Shown piece after piece: positions 1-6,861 of a stretch of DNA of 23,014 nt; the first letter of the stretch is position 1, and every line of letters begins with the position of its first letter. The notes beneath the pieces are model-generated. The model was given only the letters and a program-made list of their open reading frames with translations, searched no databases and had not been told where the DNA came from. A program made the position numbers and the translations under genes. Source of the stretch: an uncultured Dialister sp. (GTDB taxonomy: Bacteria; Bacillota; Negativicutes; Veillonellales; Dialisteraceae); the NCBI GenBank assembly GCA_934178345.1, contig CAKPQG010000030.1, positions 1 to 23,014 of the forward strand, written 5' to 3'.

Positions 1-329
1 CGCGGCGCTTCTATTTTTTTATGCGCCGCACCACCCCCTTTGAACCCTCTGAACCTGCTCCCCCGCTGAACCTCTTTCGCATGTAATCAAAGGACGGCGC
101 GCCCCATAGACTAAGTTTGAAAGCAGGGATGAGTAGCTAGTGACTAGTGACTGGTAGCTAGGGATTAGTGGCTAGGGATTAGGTTTGCGATACGAGAAAA
201 CCGCCAGTTTCAAACCTTCGCGGCGCTTCCATATTTTTATGCGCCGCACCATCATTTCTCATTCAATCGAGGCTTTCAGATGTAATCAAGGGACGAGCCG
301 CCCTTGGGCTAACCCTGAACCTTGCAACC
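1..329. repeat. Composite intergenic repeat, about one and a half modules
   Basis: There is no credible gene here. Hairpin GCGGCGC/GCGCCGC occurs at 2-29 and again at 220-247. Nonamer copies of the TTTGAACCC/TCTGAACCT type lie at about 36-70. A block with TAATCAAAGGACGG lies at 85-100, and GTTTGAAAGCAGGGATGAG at 115-133. Heptamers of the GTGACTA/GGGATTA type fill 131-182, followed by the linker with GCGATACGAGAAAA (187-200). The block with GGCTTTCAGATGTAATCAAGGG and CTAACCCTGAACC lies at about 269-321. The same elements recur in the same order in other gaps of the window. Confidence 0.85.
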
Positions 330-376
330 AAAAAGCGAGAGCCACGTTTGTTCGACAAACGTGGCTCTCGCTTTTT
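330..376. terminator. Strong bidirectional Rho-independent terminator
   Basis: A perfect 21-bp inverted repeat (arms 330-350 and 356-376, loop TTCGA) begins with AAAAA and ends with TTTTT, so it can terminate on either strand. It starts 2 bases after the stop codon of the minus-strand membrane-anchored protein gene and must be its terminator. That gene has no GTGACTA array on its 3' end, unlike many others in the window. Confidence 0.95.
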
Positions 377-378
377 GA

Positions 379-888
379 TCAGCTCTTTGCTTTTGACAAA
401 GTGGTATCGATTTTATTTTCCGGCTTTTGAGAGATCTGGACGATCTCGCTCCGTATGGATTCCATCTCCTCATTGTTTTCCGGAGAGAGTGCTTTCAGTG
501 TGACGGTGCTCTTGTCCGCATTCGTGAAAGGGGTATCGATGGATTTGGAAACCGCGCTGTAGGAGAGCGCCAGCTCTTTGCCGCCGTTTTTCGGTGTGAT
601 GACCAGACGGCCGCCATCGGTGCGGCCGGTGCCGGTGAGGCTGCCAGGGACTTCACGGCTGCCCTGCTGGACTTTATGGTCTACGGTGATGGTTTTGTCG
701 TCATTCGGTGTGAAGGTGACGGTTTCAAGATTTCGTATGTTATCTCCGGACCAGTTTACGCCCGCGTCCTGTACGCCCCACCATGTCCCTTGCCATGGTC
801 CGCCATTGGCAAAGTGGAAATAGGCAAATGTACCGCCGCCAATGATCAGCACGATCGCGATCAGTATCATGACCACGTATTTCTTCAT
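379..888 (-). CDS. Small membrane-anchored or secreted hypothetical protein
   Basis: This 169-residue protein is of unrecognised family. Residues 1-23 form an uncleaved signal anchor or signal peptide (MKK followed by a Val/Ile/Leu/Gly stretch). There is no lipobox cysteine. The remainder is polar, rich in Thr, Lys and Asp, and starts with a GPWQGTWWG stretch, which suggests a small extracytoplasmic beta-sheet domain; that is inference. The ATG at 888 is chosen because GGAGG (896-900) lies 7 bases upstream. The in-frame TTG at 894 is only 1 base from this ribosome-binding site. A TATAAT lies at 926-931. The TGA stop abuts a strong terminator, so this is a single-gene unit. Confidence 0.8.
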   Translation of the reverse strand: MKKYVVMILIAIVLIIGGGTFAYFHFANGGPWQGTWWGVQDAGVNWSGDNIRNLETVTFTPNDDKTITVDHKVQQGSREVPGSLTGTGRTDGGRLVITPKNGGKELALSYSAVSKSIDTPFTNADKSTVTLKALSPENNEEMESIRSEIVQISQKPENKIDTTLSKAKS

Positions 889-925
889 TCCCAAGCCTCC
901 GTTCTCTTACGTCAAAATTTTTTCT

Positions 926-931
926 ATTATA
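926..931 (-). promoter_or_regulatory. -10 element of the promoter for the small membrane protein
   Basis: Minus-strand TATAAT lies 38 bases upstream of the ATG at 888. No convincing -35 hexamer is seen 16-18 bases further upstream. Confidence 0.5.
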
Positions 932-1154
932 CTATAGGAGCGAGGGAAATAGCTAGAGGAAAAGAGGTTCAGCAGGGTCGGAAGGTTCAACAGGTTCTAC
1001 AGGGAAGGGGCGGCGCATCATAATTACAAAGCGCCGCGGTATTTTATATTCGAATGGGAATACGGTACTCCCCAAAAGTTTGGAACCCGTTGAACCTTTT
1101 GAACCCTCAGAACCTGTTGAACCCAGTTACCAGTCACTAGTCACCAGCTACCAG
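932..1154. repeat. Intergenic repeat block: nonamers, GC hairpin, heptamers
   Basis: Nine-base repeats of the AGGTTCAAC type fill about 965-1001 and their complement (GTTGAACCT, TTTGAACCC) about 1083-1122. Hairpin GCGGCGC/GCGCCGC spans 1010-1037. From about 1123 the sequence is TAGTCAC/CCAGTCA heptamers, which run directly into the last codon of the MATE gene on the minus strand. Confidence 0.85.
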
Positions 1155-2480
1155 TCACTTACTTCGTACCCCTTTCCATACCCCATACACATCTGCGATC
1201 GCCCAGCCGATAGGGATGGAGAGCCAGATGCCGGTGACGCCGAAGAGGGGGAGGGCGGAGAGGGCGTAAGCAAGGATGACGCGGCTGCCGAGGGAGAGGA
1301 TGGTCAGGATGACGCTCATACCGGGCTCTTTGATGGCGCGGTAGTAGGCATACAGCATGGAGAGGATGCCGATGCCGATGTAGCAGGCGCCTTCGATACG
1401 GAGATAGCCTGTGCCGATTTCGATGGTTTCTGTCGCTGTTTCAGGGACGAAGAAGGCCATGAGCTCGGGAGCGAAGGCATAGATGATGACGCTTGTGAGG
1501 AGAGCGAAAGAGACGACCATCTTCGCCGAGGCGATGACGCATTCTTTGATGCGCTTGTGATTTCCTGCGCCATAGTTCTGCGCGATGGCGGTCGAGAAGG
1601 CATTCCCGAAGTCCATGAGCGGTGAGTAGGCCAGGGTGTCGATCTTGACGCCGGCAGCGAAGGCGGCCATGACGATGGTGCCGAAGCTGTTCACGAGCCC
1701 CTGCACGAGAAGGATACCGAAATTCATGATGGACTGCTGGAGGCTGGTCAGAAGCGAGAGTCGGGAGATGTCGCGGAAAATGGCGCTGTCCCAGCAGCGG
1801 TATTTCTTTTCTACCAGAAGGTCCTTGCGGAAGAAAAGGCAGTAGCAAAGGATGCCGAGGCCCGAAGCATACTGCGCGATGACGGTGGCCTCAGCCGCGC
1901 CGGCGACGCCCCGGTGGAAGACGAGGATGAAGAGCAGGTCGAGCGCGATATTCATGACCGCAGAGACGATGAGGAAGAGGAGCGGGATGACCGAGTTTCC
2001 TACGGCGCGCAGGAGGGCGGCAAAGTAGTTGTAGAGGAAGACGGCGATGATACCGGCGAAGATCCAGAGGAGGTAGTCACGGAAGTAGGGGATGACTTCT
2101 TGGGGGATCTGCATGAAGCGTATGATTTCTTCTAAAAATATATAGGAGAGGGCATTCAGGAAGAGCGAGAGAACGCCGATGGAAAGGAAGGAAATATAAA
2201 TGGACTGCTTCATGAGCGCGGTGTTCTTTTGTCCGTGGCAGATGGAGAAGTAGACGCCGCTCCCCATCGTGAGGCCGATCAGGATGGAGGTGAGGAAGAT
2301 CATGAGCGTGTAGGCGCTCCCGACCGCGGCGAGAGGGGCTTCGCCGAGGAATCGTCCGACGATGAGCGTATCAACGACATTGTAGAGCTGCTGGAAAATA
2401 TTGCCGGCCATGAGGGGCAGAGAAAAAAGCAGTATCTTTTTCGAGATGCTGCCTTGGGTAAAATCGAGATCTTTGGTCAT
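1155..2480 (-). CDS. MATE family multidrug/sodium efflux transporter
   Basis: This 441-residue polytopic membrane protein belongs to the MATE superfamily and probably exports cationic compounds in exchange for Na+ or H+. About 12 hydrophobic segments are visible. The N-terminus runs from FSLPLMAGNIFQQLYNVVDT to an internal GRFLGEAPLAAVG, the hallmark of the DinF/MepA-like branch (two-repeat MATE fold). Length is normal for the family. The ATG at 2480 has AAGGAG at suitable spacing. The substrate cannot be told from sequence. The TGA stop lies inside a GTGACT heptamer and the array continues downstream in sense orientation with no intrinsic terminator. The upstream gap is all repeats, so it is probably monocistronic. 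Confidence 0.92.
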   Translation of the reverse strand: MTKDLDFTQGSISKKILLFSLPLMAGNIFQQLYNVVDTLIVGRFLGEAPLAAVGSAYTLMIFLTSILIGLTMGSGVYFSICHGQKNTALMKQSIYISFLSIGVLSLFLNALSYIFLEEIIRFMQIPQEVIPYFRDYLLWIFAGIIAVFLYNYFAALLRAVGNSVIPLLFLIVSAVMNIALDLLFILVFHRGVAGAAEATVIAQYASGLGILCYCLFFRKDLLVEKKYRCWDSAIFRDISRLSLLTSLQQSIMNFGILLVQGLVNSFGTIVMAAFAAGVKIDTLAYSPLMDFGNAFSTAIAQNYGAGNHKRIKECVIASAKMVVSFALLTSVIIYAFAPELMAFFVPETATETIEIGTGYLRIEGACYIGIGILSMLYAYYRAIKEPGMSVILTILSLGSRVILAYALSALPLFGVTGIWLSIPIGWAIADVYGVWKGVRSK

Positions 2481-3091
2481 GGGGACTCCTTAAATATAGG
2501 GTTCAGGGTTAGCCTTTGGGGCGGGGTGCCCCTTGGTTGCGTGTGAAAGAGGTTCAGCAGGTTCTATGGGTTCAAGAGGTTCAACGGGGATGGTGAGGTG
2601 CATTTCGTCATCCTGAGCGGAGAAAAATGTCGTATGTTAGAAAATGGCTTATCTGAAACAGGAGAACTGAGTCGAAGGATCTAAGCGCCGCAGAGTATAG
2701 ATGGTGGCGATGCCCGAAGGCAGTATTCAAGTCACCAGTCACTAGTCACTCAAGGCCCCTAATCCCTAGCCACTCATCCCTGCCTTCAAACTTCAGGGTT
2801 AGCCTTTGGAGCGTATCGCCCTCTGATTGTGTGCGAAAGAGGGGGAGCGGGTTCTACAGGTTCAGAGGATTCGGCGGGGGTGGTGCGGCGCAAAAAAATC
2901 AGAAGCGCCGCGGAGATTTGAAATGAGCGATTTTCTCGTATCGTAAACCTAATCCCTGGCTACTAATTCCTAGTCACCAGTTACCAGTCACCAGTCACAA
3001 GTCCCTAGTCACTCATCCCTGTTTTCAAACTTTTTGAAATAGATGATACATGCATTGCCCCTATTATGGAGCGTACCATGAGGAAATGCAA
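2481..3091. repeat. Composite intergenic repeat block upstream of the MATE gene
   Basis: No gene is seen. GGTTCA-type nonamers lie at 2551-2587. An expanded hairpin loop containing CGTCATCCTGAGCGGAG and GAGTCGAAGGATCTAAGCGCCGC spans 2601-2691 and is a near-identical inverted copy of 6375-6471. The linker GCGATGCCCGAAGGCAGTAT lies near 2708. Heptamers (TAGTCAC/CCCTAAT) lie at 2729-2782 and 2948-3018. Hairpin GCGGCGC/GCGCCGC (2885-2911) is followed by the second linker type with GATTTTCTCGTATCG (2930-2944). Confidence 0.85.
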
Positions 3092-3252
3092 GGGAAACGC
3101 TGATTAAATAGCAGAGTCAGATTTCATATGCATTTTTATACATAGCTTCGTCATCACCCTCCTTAAATAGCTCGCTATTCGCGTCGGATGATTCCTTGCT
3201 CTGTATAAAAATCCAAGAATGAAATCTGACAACGATTTAATCAGTGTTTCCC
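3092..3252. mobile_element. 161-bp palindromic MITE-like element, copy 1
   Basis: The ends are GGGAAACGCTGATTAAAT and ATTTAATCAGTGTTTCCC, an 18-bp terminal inverted repeat with one mismatch. Subterminal arms (GTCAGATTTCAT and ATGAAATCTGAC) are perfectly complementary and the centre is AATAGC-TC-GCTATT, so a single strand would fold into one long hairpin. The flanking dinucleotide is AA on both sides, compatible with a 2-bp target duplication. A second copy of exactly the same length lies at 11776-11936. There is no ORF, so it would need a transposase in trans; the family is not assigned. Confidence 0.8.
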
Positions 3253-3359
3253 AAGAGAAAGAGGGCAGGATACCATTTTCCTTGAGTGACTAGGGACTAG
3301 TGACTAGTCCCCAATCCCTAGTCCCCAATCCTCAGTCACAAGTCACAAGTCACAAGTCC
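3253..3359. repeat. Inverted heptamer arrays abutting the decarboxylase gene
   Basis: After a short unique stretch, GTGACTA-type heptamers read on the plus strand to about 3308 and then switch to the opposite orientation (CCCTAGT, TCACAAG, CCCCAAT) up to the stop codon of ornithine decarboxylase. The switch makes a small palindrome around GACTAGTGACTAGTC (3296-3310). Confidence 0.8.
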
Positions 3360-5522
3360 CTAGTCACTAGTATTTTTCAGCACATATCCATAGGCGTGTT
3401 TCTTATCGTCTTCCCCATCTTCGACGTAGACGCCTTGAAGCTCGGGGGCGAAGCCGGGGAGCTGGTTGATGCCTTCGACGAGGGCGCGGAAGTAGTCGAC
3501 CGCCGTTTTCGTCCAGACTTCGCCGGGGTGGACGCAGAGGATGCCGGGCGGATAGGGGAGCGCACCTTCGAGCGCGATGCGTCCTTCGGCTTCGGTGAGG
3601 TCGATGAGCTCGCCATGACCGCGGATGTATTCTCCCTCTGCCGCGATCGGGCTCATGGCATAAGGCGGCAGGTACTCCTTCTGGAAGAGGCGCGTCTGGA
3701 GAGTCGAGATATTTCTCTCCTTGTAGAAGTCGTGCATTTCCTGGCAGAGTCTTCGGATGGTGTAGCCCTCATAGTGTGTCTCGTAGTGCTCGTAGACGAG
3801 GGGGAGGACTTTCTCCATCGGCGCGTCGGCATCGATGAAGGCTTCGAAGGCGACGAGGGTATCGACGAGACGGTCGAGCTTTTCTTTTGATTCGGCGGGC
3901 GTCAGGAGGAAGAGGATGTCATTCAGGTCGCATTTTTCAGGGATGATGCGGTGCTCACGCATGAATTCGGCGACAATAGCGCCCGGGATGCCGAAGTCTT
4001 CGTAGGCACCGGTGCGGATGTCGATGCCGGGGGTGATGAGCATGAGTTTCATCGGGTCTAAGAAATACTGGTTTCCGCTATAGCCATGGAAGCCATGCCA
4101 GGCGGCGCCCGGCTGAAAGATCCAGTAGCGGCGGTCGGAGGCGATCTGCTCGGTGTGACCGTCCTGCCACTTCTTCATGCCGATCTTGTCCGGGATGAAG
4201 GGGCGGATGTGGTGGCAGCGGGAGAGGATGTCTTTTCGGACTTCGATGGCGAGGAGGAGTGCGTCTCGCCAGAGCTTCTTACCGGCATTGCCTTCGTGGA
4301 TCCTCGCATTGATGTCGAGCGCGGAGAAGAGCTGGTAGAAGGGCGAGGTCGTCGCATGCATCATGAAGGCATTGTTCATGCGCTTGTGCGGGACGTAGCG
4401 GTCCTGTCCGCGGATGTGCGCGTCTTTTTTATGGATCATCGATGTCATGGAGAAGCCGGCCTGCTGCTTGTGGACGGACTGCGTGACGAAGATGCCGGGA
4501 TCATCCGGGCCAAGGTCGAGGAGGAGGGGACTTGCATCATTCATCATGGGGATGAATGCTTCGTAGCCGACCCATGCGGAGTCGAAGAAAATGTAGTCGC
4601 ACAGATGGCCGATGCGCTCGACGATCTGTCTGGCATTGCCGATGCAGCCGTCGTAGGTGCCGAGTTCGATGACGGCGAGGCGGATGGGGCGCTCGGCTTT
4701 CGCGCGCTCGGGGTCTTTCTCTGCGATGAGGGCACGGATGTAGTCTTCCTCGAGACAATGGGAGGGTATGCCGCCGATGGAACCGTAGGCATTTCTTGCC
4801 GTTTCCAGATAGATGGGGATGGCACCGGCCAGGACGAGCGCGCCAAGGTCGATGGATTTGTGATTGTTCCGGTCGTAGAGGACGAAGTCGCCGGGCGCAA
4901 GGACGGCATTCAGGACGATCTTGTTCGACGTGGATGTGCCGTTCAGGACGAAGTAAGTCTTGTCTGCGTGGAAGACTTTCGCGGCATGCTTCTGCGCAGC
5001 GAGCGCCGGCCCTTCATGGATGAGCAGATCGCCTAAGTCAGCGTCCGAGCTGCAGAGGTCGCTGCGGAAGACATTCGGGCCGTAGTAGTCATAGAATGCC
5101 TTTCCGGCGGGGTGCCTGCGGAAGAAGGCACCGCCCTGATGCCCTGGCGTGTCGAACTGGTCGTTGTGGCGCGCGGTGTACTTGACGAGCGTGTCGAAGA
5201 AGGGCGGGAGCAGATCCTTCTCGTACTGGGCGGCGGCGCGGAGGATTTTCTTCTTCCACGAAGCCTTGTCCTTGACCGCCAGTGACTGACAGGAAATATC
5301 GGAGACATTCTTGGCAGCTGCGGTGCCTGTCTCTAAGAGGAAGAGCGGGATCGCAAAGGCATGGATGGTCTCATACTGCTCGGGGATCGTATCCTGGCTC
5401 GTCATGACGACGGCAGAAACTTCCGTGAGGTCTGCGCCGGTAAGGGGAATCGTGCGGGAGGCGTCCAGCGCAAGGGGAAGGGCCATGGCTCTGTCCGTCA
5501 GAGCGATTTTCAAAGGTTTCAA
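3360..5522 (-). CDS. speC: Ornithine decarboxylase, SpeC/SpeF type
   Basis: This PLP-dependent decarboxylase (fold type I, group III, about 720 residues) converts ornithine to putrescine. The wing domain, PLP domain and C-terminal domain are all present. Family landmarks are TPGHQGGAFFRRHPAG, HADKTYFVLNGTSTSNK, FDSAWVGYE and SVHKQQAGFSM, whose Lys352 forms the Schiff base. LCQEMHD and YPPGILCVHPGEVW are in the C-terminal part. These favour ornithine over lysine or arginine enzymes. The start is TTG at 5522: AAAGGAG sits 9 bases upstream and it gives MKPLKIALTD, the usual N-terminus. The 5555 TTG has no ribosome-binding site. The family normally ends near GYVLK; here NTSD and the TAG stop come from a heptamer array. 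No ornithine antiporter is adjacent. Confidence 0.93.
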   Translation of the reverse strand: MKPLKIALTDRAMALPLALDASRTIPLTGADLTEVSAVVMTSQDTIPEQYETIHAFAIPLFLLETGTAAAKNVSDISCQSLAVKDKASWKKKILRAAAQYEKDLLPPFFDTLVKYTARHNDQFDTPGHQGGAFFRRHPAGKAFYDYYGPNVFRSDLCSSDADLGDLLIHEGPALAAQKHAAKVFHADKTYFVLNGTSTSNKIVLNAVLAPGDFVLYDRNNHKSIDLGALVLAGAIPIYLETARNAYGSIGGIPSHCLEEDYIRALIAEKDPERAKAERPIRLAVIELGTYDGCIGNARQIVERIGHLCDYIFFDSAWVGYEAFIPMMNDASPLLLDLGPDDPGIFVTQSVHKQQAGFSMTSMIHKKDAHIRGQDRYVPHKRMNNAFMMHATTSPFYQLFSALDINARIHEGNAGKKLWRDALLLAIEVRKDILSRCHHIRPFIPDKIGMKKWQDGHTEQIASDRRYWIFQPGAAWHGFHGYSGNQYFLDPMKLMLITPGIDIRTGAYEDFGIPGAIVAEFMREHRIIPEKCDLNDILFLLTPAESKEKLDRLVDTLVAFEAFIDADAPMEKVLPLVYEHYETHYEGYTIRRLCQEMHDFYKERNISTLQTRLFQKEYLPPYAMSPIAAEGEYIRGHGELIDLTEAEGRIALEGALPYPPGILCVHPGEVWTKTAVDYFRALVEGINQLPGFAPELQGVYVEDGEDDKKHAYGYVLKNTSD

Positions 5523-5628
5523 GGGGATCAGCTCCTTTATGGGAAATGGGCACAAGGAAATGAGAAATGCCGGCGGGGCGCATCATCATGGAGGGCCTCA
5601 CCTGCGGTGTAGTCACAAAAACTACGTT

Positions 5629-5658
5629 ATTATAGGAATGTTGAAAGTCTCACGTCAA
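5629..5658 (-). promoter_or_regulatory. Promoter of ornithine decarboxylase
   Basis: On the minus strand, TTGACG (5653-5658), an 18-base spacer and a perfect TATAAT (5629-5634) precede a leader of about 100 bases. The leader begins with a small hairpin (GTAGT/ACTAC, 5610-5626). There is no terminator between promoter and gene, so no attenuation is evident. Confidence 0.8.
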
Positions 5659-5660
5659 TA

Positions 5661-5695
5661 CAAAAAATTTCTGCCCTATAGGCAGAATTTTTTTA
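5661..5695. terminator. Terminator-like inverted repeat with A and T tracts
   Basis: AAAATTTCTGCC, loop CTATA, then GGCAGAATTTTTTT. It could terminate in either direction, and sits immediately upstream of the decarboxylase promoter. No gene ending here is recognisable on either strand, so it may be a relic of a lost gene or an insulator. Confidence 0.65.
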
Positions 5696-5728
5696 ATGCG
5701 GAGGGCTGTCGTGACTTGCGAGGCTGGA

Positions 5729-5925
5729 GACTAGGAGACATCAGACTCCCGTATCGTCATTTCGCGCAAAGTGAGAAATCTTTGTCATTCGTGGTCAGGG
5801 ACTCACGCTTTCCCCACATGTGCCGCGCACTTCTCCGCTTTCCTCATCTGTCTTTCATATCGCCAGTGCACTATCCGCCCCTACGGGGCACCTTCCCCTC
5901 GAGGGGAAGGCTGATGGTACTCTCA
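5729..5925. repeat. Direct repeat of about 195 bp, copy 1
   Basis: It runs from GACTAGGAGACATCAGACTC to GGCTGATGGTACTCTCA and is nearly identical to 6001-6195. Inside are TCGTCATTTCGCGC, a CACGCTTTCCCCACATGTGC stretch and the palindromic CCGCCCCTACGGGG followed by CCTTCCCC..GGGGAAGG. It has no coding potential beyond short chance frames. Confidence 0.85.
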
Positions 5926-6000
5926 AAAGTTTGAAAGCAGTGATGAACAGCTAGGGACTGGTGATTGGCGACTAGGGGCTAGGAGACTAAGAGACTAGGA

Positions 6001-6195
6001 GACTAGGAGACATCAGACTCCTGTATCATCATTTCGCGCGAAGCGAGAAATCTTTGTCATTCGTGGTCAGGGACTCACGCTTTCCCCACATGTGCCGCGC
6101 GCTTTTCCGTTTCCCGCATCTGTCTTTCATACCGCCAGTGCCTTATCCGCCCCTACGGGGCACCTTCCCCGCAAGGAAGGCTGATGGTACTCTCA
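6001..6195. repeat. Direct repeat of about 195 bp, copy 2
   Basis: Second copy of 5729-5925, differing by scattered substitutions and a shortened GGGGAAGG arm. The two copies are separated by an AGGAGACT/GTGACTA array. Confidence 0.85.
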
Positions 6196-6374
6196 TATCG
6201 TCATTTCGAGCACAAGCGAGAAATCTTCCTTGCAGACCCATCAACGATGGATGCGTGAAAGCAGAAAATAACCGGCTTCCCTTTATATGAATCCTCATAG
6301 GTTAAGAGGTTCAAAAGGTTCAAAAGGTTCACCGGTTTCTCATCTTTCGTAAATACCATATATTCTAAAACTCC

Positions 6375-6471
6375 GCGGCGCTTAGATCCTTCGACTCAGT
6401 TCTCCTGTTTCAGATAAGCCATTTTCTAACATACGACTTTTTTCTCCGCTCAGGATGACGAAATGCGCCGC
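6375..6471. repeat. GC hairpin with an expanded 80-base loop, copy B
   Basis: The usual GCGGCGCTT and ATGCGCCGC arms are intact at both ends but the loop holds an extra unit (AGATCCTTCGACTCAGTTCT to CTCCGCTCAGGATGACGAA). The inverted copy at 2601-2691 carries the same unit with one decayed arm. GATCCTTCGACTCA..TCAGGATGACG itself resembles a widespread intergenic repeat. Confidence 0.75.
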
Positions 6472-6819
6472 ACCACCCCCCTCTGAACCCTCTGAACCCG
6501 CGCCCCCTCTTTCGCAAAGAATCAAGGGGCAGCACGCCCCATGGACTAAGTTTGAAAGCAGGGATGAGTAGCTAGTGACTAGTGACTAGTGACTTGTGAC
6601 TGGTAGCTAGGGATTAGGAGGGCAAAGTGACTGGTGACTAGTGACTTAAATGCCATTTTCAGGCATCGCTCCATTTATACATCGCGGCGCATCATTATTT
6701 TTGCGCCGCACCACCATTCCTAATTCCTCATTCCTAATTCCTCATTCAAGCAGAGCTTTCAAACGTAATCATGGGACGGCACGCCCGAGAGGCTAACCCT
6801 GAACCCCGAACCCTTTCTC

Positions 6820-6830
6820 TATGCTATAAT
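6820..6830 (+). promoter_or_regulatory. Extended -10 promoter of smc
   Basis: TGCTATAAT (6822-6830) is a perfect TATAAT with an upstream TGN extension. The -35 position falls in GAACCCCGAACCC of the repeat block and has no TTGACA match, so the extended -10 is likely the main determinant. Transcription should start about 25 bases before the ATG. Confidence 0.7.
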
Positions 6831-6861
6831 AAGGACGATATTATGCAAAGAAGGAGAACTC

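Larger units (their letters stand above)
5696..6820. repeat. 1.1-kb intergenic repeat mosaic upstream of smc
   Basis: No gene is supported. It contains a direct repeat of about 195 bp (listed separately), heptamers and octamers (AGGAGACT, GTGACTA) at 5943-6012, and CGTCATTTCGAGC..GCGAGAAATCTT at 6203-6228. GGTTCAAAA nonamers occur at 6305-6333, an expanded hairpin at 6375-6471, and heptamers at 6565-6650. Then come a complete linker (AAATGCC..GGCATCGC, 6649-6670), hairpin GCGGCGC/GCGCCGC (6684-6709), ATTCCTA/ATTCCTC heptamers (6717-6748), the CTTTCAAACGTAATCA block, and GGCTAACCCTGAACCCCGAACCC (6791-6813). Confidence 0.85.

Noticed and set aside
1080..1625. Plus-strand frame beginning with a tripeptide EPV-EPF-EPS-EPV repeat
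   Set aside because: The tripeptide pattern is only the translation of nonamer intergenic repeats and the rest is antisense to the MATE gene.
4086..5036. A 316-codon plus-strand frame
   Set aside because: Antisense to the decarboxylase, no ribosome-binding site, and composition typical of a GC-rich shadow frame.
5729..6290. Small plus-strand frames (e.g. 6054-6290) sharing the sequence FVVRDSRFPHMCRALFRFPHL
   Set aside because: The shared peptide only reflects the 195-bp direct repeat; there is no ribosome-binding site and the DNA is repeat-derived.
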